From Defluviitaleaceae bacterium (GTDB lineage Bacteria > Bacillota > Clostridia > Lachnospirales > WQUN01), in assembly GCA_009777845.1 (NCBI GenBank), contig WRLD01000005.1, positions 1-64,000 of the forward strand: a stretch of 64,000 nt of DNA. The letters run 5' to 3'. Position numbers and translations under genes: made by a program. Numbering within the stretch: position 1 is the stretch's first letter; each line of letters starts with the position of its first letter. Below the pieces are notes generated by a model, which saw only the letters and a program-made list of their open reading frames with translations, did not search any database and was not told the DNA's origin. Positions 32,775 through 40,781 of the stretch are shown piece after piece.

Positions 32775-34714
32775 AAAAATTCCTACTCCTGCTTGTAGTG
32801 GTATGCGCGGTTGCCGCATCTGTATTTTATTTGATGTACAAATATGATAACGCCTACACCGCTTTTACGCCTACTGCCGAAAACGGTGTAATTTTTGTGG
32901 GCGAGCAGACCTTGGCGGAAAATCCCATAATATGGCTAATAAACGGTTGGGAATACTATGGCGGCAGGCTGCTTGCCCCCGACGATTTTATTGACCCCAC
33001 GCTAGACACGCCCACGCCAGACGGCATTATTTATATAGGGCAGTTCGGCGGCTTTGAGGCGGGCGACCCTTCCGCTTCGCCGCACGGAAGCGCGAGCTAC
33101 CGCCTGCGTGTAAATTTGCCCGACACAAAAAGAACGTATGCCTTTTATATCCCCGAGATTTATTCCGCATACAAATTGTATATAAACGGCGCGTTGGTAT
33201 TGCAAATGGGCGAGCCAGACCCGCAGGGGTACAGGCCTGCCACAGGCAGACGAATTGTGTCGGCGGAAGCAAGCGGCGGCGCGGAAATTCTGCTCGCGGT
33301 GTCCGATTTTTCGCATATGTATAGCGGTGTAGTGTATCCGCCGGCGTTTGGCGAGCCGCAAGCCATACATTCCATGGAGAGCAAGCGCGTTATTTTCAAC
33401 GCTGGCGTGGTTGTCGCGGCGTTGATTATCGGGCTTATTTCCTTGCTTATCGGGCTATTGTACCGCCGAAACGCGCTTTGGCTTATGTATTCGCTTGCTT
33501 GCCTGTTTTTTGTGGGCTACGCAAGCTACCCTGCTATGCAGGCGCTGGGGCTTTTTCATTCCTATATGGTCGAAAGTGTCGCGTACTGCGGCATGTTTGT
33601 TTTGATTATGCTTATCCAAAGGAAGCTCGGGCATGTTTCAAGGCTCGGCTTGTATTTTATTGTGGCAGGCTGTTTGGTCGGCGTTGTGTCGCTGGCGTTC
33701 CACTTGTCCTTGCCCAACATGAGCCTAGACACTATGCTTGCGTATTCGCGGCTAGTCGGCTACTACGGGTGGGGCAGCGCGTTTGCGATTACATTTGTGG
33801 CATTTTCCGCCATAAAAAAGGGCGAACCGACATCTAAGGGCATTATTTGCGGCATCGTTATTTTTAGCTGCTCGCTTGTTATGGACAGGCTGTTTCCTGC
33901 GTATTCGCCGATTATTTTCGGGTGGTATGTGGATATTGCGGGCTTCGTTTTTATTCTCATAATAGGCGGAATAATATCCACGGAGGTACATTTTAGGTAC
34001 ATAAGCGCGATTTTGTTGGAGGAGGACGTAAAGGCGACAAGCAGGCTGCTGGGTCTGCAAACCAGCCACTACGAAGATATGCTCGCCAATATCGCCAACG
34101 AACGCAAGCTGCGGCACGATTTTCGGCATCATATTTCTGTAATAAACGAATATGTACGGCAGGGCGAATATGAGGGGCTGGCGCGCCACATCAACGAAAT
34201 GACAAATAACGCGGTTTTGGATATGGAATATATTTACTGCGAAAACACCGCCGTAAACGCGGTTGTGGGGCATTATTTAACCAAGGCGCGCGAGGCGGGC
34301 GTGACCGTCAGCGCGAAAATTTCAGTACCAAAGAAAATGGCAATAAAGGACACCGACCTGTGCATAATTTTTGGCAACTGCTTGGAAAACGCAGTAGAGG
34401 CCTGCGAACGGCAAGCAAGCGGCGAGAGGTTTATACGGATAAGTACGGTGTCGCAAGGGTCGGCTTTTGCGGTGAAAATTGAGAATAGCTTTGATGGGAA
34501 TAGTGGGAATAGTGGGAATAGTGGGGCGCAGGTGGGCGGAGTGTTTTCTGGTAAGCGTGAGGGGCAGAAAGGAATCGGGCTTTCGGTTAAGCGCGAGGGA
34601 CAGGGAATCGGGCTGGCTTCTGTAGCCGAAACAGCGGCGAAGTATGGGGGTAGTGTGCGGTTTGAGGGGGAGTTGTTTGTTTTTCGGGCTAGTGTGGTTT
34701 TGTATGGGGGGTGA
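32771..34714 (+). CDS. Sensor histidine kinase with 7TMR-DISM-like sensor and GHKL ATPase
   Basis: 647 residues from the ATG overlapping the previous stop. Signal anchor 1-20. Residues 30-205 form an extracellular beta-jelly-roll resembling 7TMR-DISMED2 (GSASYRLRVNLPDTKRTYAFYI, AYKLYINGALVLQMGE, ILLAVSDFSHMYSGV). Seven membrane helices span 215-420. The dimerisation segment LRHDFRHHISVINEYV carries the likely phospho-His near 449. The ATPase N box is NCLENAVEAC near 535. Unusually, the ATP-lid region has tandem NSG repeats and two copies of a GKREGQ..GIGL block, so two G-box-like motifs stand in a row. It probably phosphorylates the LytTR regulator at 30281. Confidence 0.88.
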   Translation: MKKFLLLLVVVCAVAASVFYLMYKYDNAYTAFTPTAENGVIFVGEQTLAENPIIWLINGWEYYGGRLLAPDDFIDPTLDTPTPDGIIYIGQFGGFEAGDPSASPHGSASYRLRVNLPDTKRTYAFYIPEIYSAYKLYINGALVLQMGEPDPQGYRPATGRRIVSAEASGGAEILLAVSDFSHMYSGVVYPPAFGEPQAIHSMESKRVIFNAGVVVAALIIGLISLLIGLLYRRNALWLMYSLACLFFVGYASYPAMQALGLFHSYMVESVAYCGMFVLIMLIQRKLGHVSRLGLYFIVAGCLVGVVSLAFHLSLPNMSLDTMLAYSRLVGYYGWGSAFAITFVAFSAIKKGEPTSKGIICGIVIFSCSLVMDRLFPAYSPIIFGWYVDIAGFVFILIIGGIISTEVHFRYISAILLEEDVKATSRLLGLQTSHYEDMLANIANERKLRHDFRHHISVINEYVRQGEYEGLARHINEMTNNAVLDMEYIYCENTAVNAVVGHYLTKAREAGVTVSAKISVPKKMAIKDTDLCIIFGNCLENAVEACERQASGERFIRISTVSQGSAFAVKIENSFDGNSGNSGNSGAQVGGVFSGKREGQKGIGLSVKREGQGIGLASVAETAAKYGGSVRFEGELFVFRASVVLYGG

Positions 34715-34721
34715 TGTGTGC

Positions 34722-35042
34722 CTACGATTTACTTTCGTAAATTTCTTTGAATCTTTTTGCGGTTATCCAACTACCCGCTCTAAAGGTTTTATTATGAATA
34801 TAAAAACGGTAACCATCTATATCACTTCTATCCATATTTTTTAGCTGTCCTTCAATGTTTGTTGTGCCTACATATAATTGTTTGCCATACAGTTCCCGTT
34901 GTTTACCAGTATATAAGTTTATATTATCTGGTTGGCAGGATATTCTATAGACTTCCCTTCCCTTACATGGATACGCATTTGACGGCCTCTTAATATGTGA
35001 AAGGCTTGAAGCGGTGTCATTCCAAATCTCTTTATTGTCCAT
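34722..35042 (-). CDS. Hypothetical protein, 106 residues
   Basis: ATG at 35042 with AAGGGTGG about 6 bases upstream. The product is polar with no signal peptide or membrane helix; it has YRISCQPDNINLYTGKQ, YVGTTNIEGQLKNMDRSDIDGYRFYI and FRAGSWITAKRFKEIYE. I do not recognise a family. It lies convergent to the kinase gene and next to the repeat island, as accessory genes often do. Confidence 0.6.
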   Translation of the reverse strand: MDNKEIWNDTASSLSHIKRPSNAYPCKGREVYRISCQPDNINLYTGKQRELYGKQLYVGTTNIEGQLKNMDRSDIDGYRFYIHNKTFRAGSWITAKRFKEIYESKS

Positions 35043-35133
35043 AATTGACCACCCTTTTTTATTTTTTCTATACGATTATTTAGGTTGCATACTGCATTAT
35101 ACACAAAAAACCCTGCGAAAACAAGGCTTTTTT

Positions 35134-35893
35134 GTAGGGGCGAGGTTTGCACGATTATCAATTCGGGTCGGACAACGTCCCATCAATTTGGTACGTGGCA
35201 ACCTCGGGGCGGACAAGTCCGCCCCCTACAGTAACCGTCATGCCAAACACACGAATGGCAAAACACCACGCCAAACGCACGAATGGCAAAATCTGCACGG
35301 TTTTTGTAGGGGACGGATTTATCCGTCCCGAGGTTAGCTCGCTCTGCGTTAATGGACGTTGCCCGCCACGCCCCCCCCCACATGTTCGTCAATTTGGGAC
35401 GGACAACGTCCCATCAATTTGGTACGTGACAACCTCGGGGCGGACAGGGTCGGCGTGCGGTGTTGTCTAAGAAAACCACTTAGACAACACCTTACTGCCT
35501 GCTTGTCCGCCCCCTACAGTAACCGTCACGCCAAACACACGAATGGCAAAACACCACGCCAAACGCGTGAACGGCAAAATCGCACGGTTTTTGTAGGGGA
35601 CGGATTTATCCGTCCTGAGGTTACCTCGCTCTGCGTTAATGGACGTTGTCCGTCCCCGAATTGACGAGCGTGCAAACCTCGGGGCGGACAAGTCCGCCCC
35701 CTACAAATAACCGTCATGCCAAACACACGAATGGCAAAACACCACGCCAAACGCACGAACGACAAAATTTGCACGGTTTTTGTAGGGGACGGATTTATCC
35801 GTCCCGAGATTGCCTTGCTCTGCGTTGGTGGACGTTATCCGTCCCCGAATTGACGAGCGTGCAAACCTCGGGGCGGACAAGTCCGCCCCCTAC
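35134..35893. repeat. Cluster of four GTAGGGG repeat elements
   Basis: Copies at 35134-35229 (short centre), 35306-35517 (long, interrupted), 35593-35704 (112 bp) and 35782-35893 (112 bp). They are separated by near-identical 76-88-bp spacers with units CACACGAATGGCAAAACACC and CCAAACGCACGAA, so the cluster is an array of about 190-bp units. All open frames here are by-products of the repeats. No gene lies between 35043 and 36445. Confidence 0.9.
35447..35503. mobile_element. 57-bp palindromic insert inside a GTAGGGG element
   Basis: The host element should read GGGCGGACAAGTCCGCCC here. Instead 57 bases interrupt the palindrome centre. The insert has a perfect 13-bp stem, GGTGTTGTCTAAG and CTTAGACAACACC, with a 7-base loop, flanked by GGTCGGCGTGC and TTACTGCCTGC. 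The same sequence family occurs at 39016-39059 and inside the coding region at 32121-32503. Confidence 0.8.
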
Positions 35894-35898
35894 AAAAG

Positions 35899-36220
35899 CC
35901 TGCAAATTCCCATGACAATAAATTACCATACTATCCATGGAATCAAATTACCGTGGTTGTAACCTGCAAAATTGCCACGACAACAGATTACCATACTATC
36001 CATGGAAGCAAATTACCGTGGTTGTAACCTGCAAATCGCCACGACAATAGATTACCATATTATCCATGGAATCAAATTACCGTGGTTGTAACCTGCAAAA
36101 TTCCCATGACAACAAATTACCATACTATCCATGGAATCAAATTACCGTGGTTGTAACCTGCAAAATTCCCACGACAACAAATTACTATATTATCCATGGA
36201 ATCAAATTACCGTGGTTGTG
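35899..36220. repeat. Five tandem units of 64-65 bp
   Basis: Units start at 35899, 35963, 36028, 36092 and 36157, each beginning CCTGCAAA and containing ATTACCATACTATCCATGGA and AATTACCGTGGTTGT. Copies differ at a few bases and alternate 64 and 65 bp. There are no unique spacers, so this is a tandem repeat and not a CRISPR. Each unit is centred on CCATGG. Confidence 0.9.
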
Positions 36221-36232
36221 TGGGGATTCTCA

Positions 36233-36445
36233 ACACAAAAAACCCTGCATAAAGCAAGGCTTTTTGTACATAAGCGAGTTACATAATCGAGTTGCATAAG
36301 CAAACTACATAAGAAAACCACAATATGCAAGCCACATAAGCAAGCCACATAAGCAAGCCACATAAACAAGCTAAAAAGGCTCGTGACGATATTCCCACCA
36401 CACCCCAGTCGGAAAAAAGGGGCTATGCCCCTCGGAGAAAAGGGG
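36233..36445. repeat. Short tandem CATAAGCAAGCCA units and GGGGC-GCCCC hairpins
   Basis: 36233-36262 holds AAAACCCTGC/GCAAGGCTTTTT, a terminator-like hairpin. 36296-36375 repeats CATAAGCAAGCCA six or so times. 36386-36440 has ATTCCCACCACA and two AAAAGGGGCTATGCCCC hairpins. No gene is seen. Confidence 0.7.
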
Positions 36446-36694
36446 CTATGCCCCTGCCCCACCAACATACGGAGGTATTTCAAATTTAGTAATCCAGTCC
36501 TGATAACATTCGATACAAAGGTCTATATTGTGAGGCTCGCCGTCAAAAGGCGAAAAATACCCCCATGTTTTCGTGAGCGACATATGGTCCTCAAAATAAT
36601 CGAGATTTTCCTTTTCTACATCACGTCCACAAACATTACAACGCACATTACAAAGCTGCGGTATTGGCATACTGCGTTCCGAGAAAACTTTCAT
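36446..36694 (-). CDS. Small protein with two CxxC zinc-knuckle motifs
   Basis: 82 residues from ATG 36694; the ATG 6 bases upstream is too close to the AGGGGG site. CNVCGRDVE and CIECYQDW supply four Cys, probably one zinc ion, separated by a conserved-looking SLTKTWGYFSPFDGEPHNI segment. Similar short proteins of unknown function occur in Clostridia. Possibly nucleic-acid or protein binding; no proof. Confidence 0.7.
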   Translation of the reverse strand: MKVFSERSMPIPQLCNVRCNVCGRDVEKENLDYFEDHMSLTKTWGYFSPFDGEPHNIDLCIECYQDWITKFEIPPYVGGAGA

Positions 36695-36798
36695 TGCCAT
36701 TTTCCCCCTTGAATCTTAAATATTCCGCCATATATAATATCCCACGGTTTGTGCTAGGTATTCGCGGATAATATATACATATGGTACAAGCCCAAGGT

Positions 36799-37263
36799 TT
36801 ATGCCAATCCAAATAAAGAAAAATCTAATTTTAATAAAGCGTTTTCGCCTGTCTGTGAAATGGAAAACGAATCGACCGCCGCTTTTCCGCCAGAAAAGTC
36901 ATACAAATAAGCAAGCGCTTGGGAAATTTCGCCAGCAAGCTCCACCTGTACGCGCATCTCGTAAATTTCGCCCTGCACTGGCATTATTTCGGAAACGGAG
37001 AATACATTTTCCTGCAAGCCGTATTCCGCGCCTGCCAAGGCCTCCGACAACAAAAAAATTAGCGAGAAATTTTGCGAGTTGGAATTTTCCAATTCCTGTG
37101 AATCTTTATTGTAATTGTCAATTATTCCTTGTGCCGCGTGATATTTTTTTTCCAAAATATTCCTATTGACCCGCGCTTTATGAAACGAAATAAAAACAGG
37201 CGCGACAAACACCACGCCTACTATTATTATAGCTAAAAAATTAAAAGCTATGAGATATTTCAT
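36799..37263 (-). CDS. Membrane-anchored coiled-coil protein, PilO-like layout
   Basis: 154 residues. One helix at 3-24 anchors the protein, a coiled coil follows (about 28-60, KARVNRNILEKKYHAAQGIID), and the C-terminal 90 residues form an alpha-beta domain (MRVQVELAGEISQALAYLYDFS) of the kind seen in PilO/GspM assembly proteins. ATG follows the CvpA stop without a gap. No other pilus genes are nearby, so the PilO comparison is structural only. Confidence 0.6.
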   Translation of the reverse strand: MKYLIAFNFLAIIIVGVVFVAPVFISFHKARVNRNILEKKYHAAQGIIDNYNKDSQELENSNSQNFSLIFLLSEALAGAEYGLQENVFSVSEIMPVQGEIYEMRVQVELAGEISQALAYLYDFSGGKAAVDSFSISQTGENALLKLDFSLFGLA

Positions 37264-37953
37264 TTAAACAACCGTCAGCCGCGATAAAATCGAATCAAAG
37301 AAATTGCCGACGACAAACGAGCCGTTAAGCTGTTCCATGACCTCGGGTGTCGTGATAAAAAGCGACAACGCAAGCACAATAAGCCACGAAATTCCCGCGC
37401 CCAAAAGCCCGCCGAAAATGAAGCCGCCCACATTGTTAAACGTGCTTATTATCGGCAGTTTTCCGACAATATCTACCAAAAAGCCAATCAGATACATCAA
37501 AATAACCACAATAATAAACACTAAAACAAGCGCGATTCCGTTGGTCGCCATATTTGCAAAAAAAGCAGAAATATTTTCTTCGATTGTATCTACACGCAAA
37601 ATACCGTGAATATCGGGGTTAAACCGCTCCAAAAGAAGCTCCCGAATTTTCACGGGCAGTCGCAGGGCTTCAATCACTTCCTCCTGCCGCTCTACCGCTA
37701 TTTCCGTAACCATGTCGCCTATGCCCAGCGAGCTTTTTATGCTCTCCTGTATGACGGTATATAGGCGCGTTCCGTTCAAAAAGTTGGCAACATATGGATA
37801 TAGGCGGTTAGCCAAAAGCATTGCAACAAAAAAGGAAACCAATCCGTAAACAGTACGAATAAGCCCCCGCCGATAGCCGATTAAGGCACAGCCCAAAACC
37901 ACTATAATAATGCCGATGTCTAGGACATTGACACTCAAATTCTCAAAGCTCAT
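37264..37953 (-). CDS. cvpA: CvpA-family membrane protein
   Basis: 229 residues. N-terminal VLDIGIIIVVLGCALIGYRRGL and helices at 32-50, 135-165 and 180-205 fit the CvpA/colicin V production family (four helices, GxxxGxxRG). It is overlapped by the upstream regulator gene (ATGA) and touches the downstream gene. In other bacteria CvpA members affect envelope stability; the function here is not known. Confidence 0.8.
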   Translation of the reverse strand: MSFENLSVNVLDIGIIIVVLGCALIGYRRGLIRTVYGLVSFFVAMLLANRLYPYVANFLNGTRLYTVIQESIKSSLGIGDMVTEIAVERQEEVIEALRLPVKIRELLLERFNPDIHGILRVDTIEENISAFFANMATNGIALVLVFIIVVILMYLIGFLVDIVGKLPIISTFNNVGGFIFGGLLGAGISWLIVLALSLFITTPEVMEQLNGSFVVGNFFDSILSRLTVV

Positions 37954-38849
37954 GAGTGTATTACCACTTGATTACGCCCTAGCTCCTTTGCGAGATAAAG
38001 CGCGGAATCCGCGTTAGAAATAAGCTGTTCCACGGAAATATCGTTCGGCGAGCCATAGTTCGCGCCTATGCTAACTGTGACAATGTCGTTTTCGCCGCCA
38101 TCGTAGGGTACAACAAGGTCGTCTACGGCTTGGCGTATTTTTTCGCCAATCGCGGCACATTCGCCGCTACAGGACATATTTACCAAAAGCACGGCAAAGC
38201 CGCCAAAAGCCCACCTTGCGGCAAAATCGCCTGGCTGTGTTACTGCTTCCTGCGAAATAATCTTACCCACGGCTCTTAGGCACTCGTCGCCGTGATTGTA
38301 GCCATAAATCGTGTTAAAGGTTCTCAGCTTATCCACGTCAATCATTAAAATTCCCAGATTGCGGTTTTCGCCCTTAGCGCGAAGCCCTTCTTCCCTAATA
38401 CGGCTCTCGAAAAATTTACGGTTTGGCAAGCCCGAAACCATGTCCATCATGCTAAGCTCGTTAATTGTACGCATTTGCTCGATTATTTTAATTTGCAGGC
38501 TTATTCTCAATTTTACGATAATCGGGTTGTACGGCTTCGAGATATAATCCGCCGCACCAAGACTAAGCCCTTTTTCCTCGTCGCTTTCGTGGTACAGGCT
38601 CGTGATAAAAATTACCGGAATGTCCCTTGTTTCCGTGCTTTTGCGTAAATGCTCGATTACCTCGTAGCCGTCCATTTGCGGCATAACAATGTCCAAAAGA
38701 ATTAAATCGGGCTTTATCGCTTTGGCTAAATGGATAGCCTCCAAGCCGTCCGAGGCGGCATGAATGATATAGTCATTTTGTAGTATATTAACTAAATGTG
38801 TTTGGCTTATTCTGCTGTCGTCTACTACTAGGATTGTGCTTTTTTTCAT
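37950..38849 (-). CDS. Response regulator with degenerate GGDEF domain
   Basis: 299 residues from ATG 38849, 9 bases after GGAGG; a GTG further upstream overlaps repeat DNA. The receiver has VVDDSRISQ, the phospho-Asp in LILLDIVMPQMDG near residue 54, ITSLY and ISKPYNP. The GGDEF-type domain (about 135-299) keeps SMMDMVSGLPNRKFF and MIDVDKLRTFNTIYGYNHGDECL. Its signature site reads ARWAFGGFAVLL where active enzymes have R(Y/W)GGDEF, so it lacks the GGDEF acidic residues. It probably cannot make cyclic di-GMP and may bind GTP or act as an adaptor. First gene of a three-gene operon with cvpA. Confidence 0.88.
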   Translation of the reverse strand: MKKSTILVVDDSRISQTHLVNILQNDYIIHAASDGLEAIHLAKAIKPDLILLDIVMPQMDGYEVIEHLRKSTETRDIPVIFITSLYHESDEEKGLSLGAADYISKPYNPIIVKLRISLQIKIIEQMRTINELSMMDMVSGLPNRKFFESRIREEGLRAKGENRNLGILMIDVDKLRTFNTIYGYNHGDECLRAVGKIISQEAVTQPGDFAARWAFGGFAVLLVNMSCSGECAAIGEKIRQAVDDLVVPYDGGENDIVTVSIGANYGSPNDISVEQLISNADSALYLAKELGRNQVVIHS

Positions 38850-38861
38850 CGTTGAATACCT

Positions 38862-39060
38862 CCGGGGCACAGCCCCTTTTCTACGGCGGACTGTGGTGGG
38901 AATGTCGTCACGCAGAGGGGCATAGCCCCTTTTCTACGATTTACGGTGGTGGGGGCATAGCCCCTTTTCTACGGTTTACTGTGGTGGGAATTTCGTCACG
39001 CATAGCAGTATGTTAGGCGTGCGGTGTTGTCTGCGACAACGCCCTACTGTCTGCCTGTTC
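38862..39060. repeat. Three GGGGC-GCCCC units and a GTGTTGTC palindrome
   Basis: Read on the plus strand, GGGGCAYAGCCCCTTTTCTACG occurs at about 38864, 38917 and 38945, followed by ACTGTGGTGGGAAT and TCGTCACGCA. 39016-39059 is a copy of the short palindrome (GGTGTTGTC TGC GACAACGCC). No gene is visible. Confidence 0.75.
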
Positions 39061-39098
39061 GGAGCTTAGTCGCAGAGCAGTTTCGTAATATACAACAG

Positions 39099-39143
39099 TA
39101 ACGAGGTCTACTTTGATTATATTCAAAATAGTTGTCCTCGTTA
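39099..39143. repeat. 45-bp hairpin element downstream of rplQ
   Basis: TAACGAGG (39099-39106) pairs with CCTCGTTA (39136-39143), and inside it CTACTTTGA pairs with TCAAAATAG. Together with AAGGGC-GCCCCTT at about 39162-39180 it probably marks the end of the ribosomal operon. Confidence 0.6.
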
Positions 39144-39181
39144 CAAAAAGTTTCAATTAGATATAAGGGGCAAAGCCCTTC

Positions 39182-39718
39182 TTACAACAGCTCCAACAAC
39201 ACCATAGGGGCGGCATCGCCGCGCCTTGCGCCTATTTTAATCATGCGGGTATAGCCGCCGTTACGTCCAGAATATTTGGGAGCCCATTTTTCAAACATGA
39301 CGTTCGCTAGGTCGATTTTTTTCGACTGGCTACGCATACGCCTGCCGTCCTCGGGAACCTTGGTAACTGGATATAACACGCTCAAAATTTTGCGGCGAGC
39401 CGCAAGCCTAGATGGGCTGTCCTTTTGGATTGTGCGTTCTACCTCGTTATATTCGGTCACTTTACGTCCGTTTTCGAGGGTTTTTACGCGTTTTCCGTCC
39501 TTGTCCTTGACAGGTACCTTTACGGTAATATTTTCCGTAGTGAAATTATCCTTTTCCTTTACCGCAAGGGTTATCAGCTTTTCGGCAATTTTGCGTACTT
39601 CCTTTGCTCGGGTTTCCGTGGTTGTAATTTTGCCGTGGAAAATAAGCTGTGTGGCAAGAGAACGCAACATAGCCTTACGCTGACTGGACGTGCGGCCTAA
39701 TTTTCTATAACCAGCCAT
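39182..39718 (-). CDS. rplQ: 50S ribosomal protein L17
   Basis: 178 residues, longer than the 120-130 of most bacteria because of an insert around residues 65-115 ([18 protein letters not shown]). N-terminal [20 protein letters not shown] and C-terminal [16 protein letters not shown] are conserved. Last gene of the alpha operon, after rpoA. Confidence 0.96.
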   Translation of the reverse strand: MAGYRKLGRTSSQRKAMLRSLATQLIFHGKITTTETRAKEVRKIAEKLITLAVKEKDNFTTENITVKVPVKDKDGKRVKTLENGRKVTEYNEVERTIQKDSPSRLAARRKILSVLYPVTKVPEDGRRMRSQSKKIDLANVMFEKWAPKYSGRNGGYTRMIKIGARRGDAAPMVLLELL

Positions 39719-39762
39719 AGTTAATCACTCCTTTTTTTCAACTGCTAGGAAACTTCTCTGCT

Positions 39763-39808
39763 AGACGATATTCCCACCACAGTCTACCGTAGGAAAGGGG
39801 CAACGCCC
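39763..39808 (-). promoter_or_regulatory. GGGGC-GCCCC hairpin unit after the rpoA stop
   Basis: In the rpoA message, two bases after the stop, AAGGGGC and GCCCCTTT form a stem followed by CCTACGG and GTGGTGGGAATATCGTC. The same unit is present after infA, after the gene at 36446 and three times near 38900. Likely an mRNA-level element or small mobile repeat in the rpoA-rplQ gap. Confidence 0.55.
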
Positions 39809-39810
39809 CT

Positions 39811-40761
39811 TCACTCCTCGGTCGGCTGAAGGGTAATCCCCAAATCCGACATTTTTTTAAGAACTTCCTCTAGCGACTTACGCCCGAGGTTACGCACCTT
39901 CATCATATCGTCCTCTGTTTTTACGGTGAGGTCTTGCACGGTGTTGATTCCTGCGCGTTTCAAGCAGTTGTAGCTCCGCACAGAGAGGTCTAGCTCCTCT
40001 ATGCTCATTTCCAACATTCTTTCGCTTGCGTTATCCTCGCGTTCAATCATAATTTCCGCGCTTTTCGCAGAGTCGGAAAGGTCTACAAACAGGTTGAAAT
40101 GCTCCGAAAGAATTTTCGCGCCGATACAAATCGCGTCCTTTGGGCCAACAGTGCCGTTAGTCCAAATTTCCATTGTTAGCTTGTCGTAGTCGGTTACGCT
40201 TCCTACGCGGGTAGGCTCGACATAAAAGTTTACCCTGCGTACAGGCGTAAAGATAGAGTCGATGGGGATTAAGCCGATTGGTTGGTCGGGATTTTTATTT
40301 TTGTCCGCGCCTACGTAGCCATGACCTTTTCTTACAGTCATTTCCATGAACAGCTTCGCATCGGGCGTGCCAAGAGTAGCTATAACCAAATCGGGGTTGC
40401 AAACCTTTACGTTCTCATCGAGCTTTATGTCCTTAGCGTAAACTACGCCCTCGCCGCTTGCTTCTATTCTAGCGGTTTTTGGCTTCATATTGTCGCTTTC
40501 GTCACATAGAGCGAGATTTTTTAGGTTTAATATAATCTCGGTTACGTCCTCTTTGACCCCAGGCAAATGACTAAATTCGTGCAAAACGCCTTCTATGCGA
40601 ATGTTACTTACCGCCGCGCCCGAAAGGCTCGACAACAAAACTCTGCGTAAGGAATTTCCCATAGTCGTACCGAACCCGCGTTCGAGCTGGTCTACCACAA
40701 ATTTGCCATAATCGTCTTTTACTTCCAAAATATCAATACGAGGTTTTTCTATTTCTAGCAT
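39811..40761 (-). CDS. rpoA: RNA polymerase alpha subunit
   Basis: 316 residues. The N-terminal assembly domain ([38 protein letters not shown]) is followed by a linker and alpha-CTD ([31 protein letters not shown]). Dimerises to nucleate RNA polymerase and contacts activators and UP elements. Standard position in the alpha operon. Confidence 0.98.
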   Translation of the reverse strand: MLEIEKPRIDILEVKDDYGKFVVDQLERGFGTTMGNSLRRVLLSSLSGAAVSNIRIEGVLHEFSHLPGVKEDVTEIILNLKNLALCDESDNMKPKTARIEASGEGVVYAKDIKLDENVKVCNPDLVIATLGTPDAKLFMEMTVRKGHGYVGADKNKNPDQPIGLIPIDSIFTPVRRVNFYVEPTRVGSVTDYDKLTMEIWTNGTVGPKDAICIGAKILSEHFNLFVDLSDSAKSAEIMIEREDNASERMLEMSIEELDLSVRSYNCLKRAGINTVQDLTVKTEDDMMKVRNLGRKSLEEVLKKMSDLGITLQPTEE

Positions 40762-40781
40762 ACTGTGTCAACCTCCCAAAA

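Noticed and set aside
35043..35915. Several 60-110-codon open frames in the repeat island
   Set aside because: They share the same repeated peptide fragments (GNLGADKSAPY, TDKSVPYK) because they translate the 112-bp element. No ribosome sites or domains.
35899..36220. CRISPR array
   Set aside because: The 64-65-bp units follow each other without unique spacers, and no cas gene is in the window.
36066..36299. Open frame across the tandem array
   Set aside because: It simply translates the 64-65-bp units and then noise.
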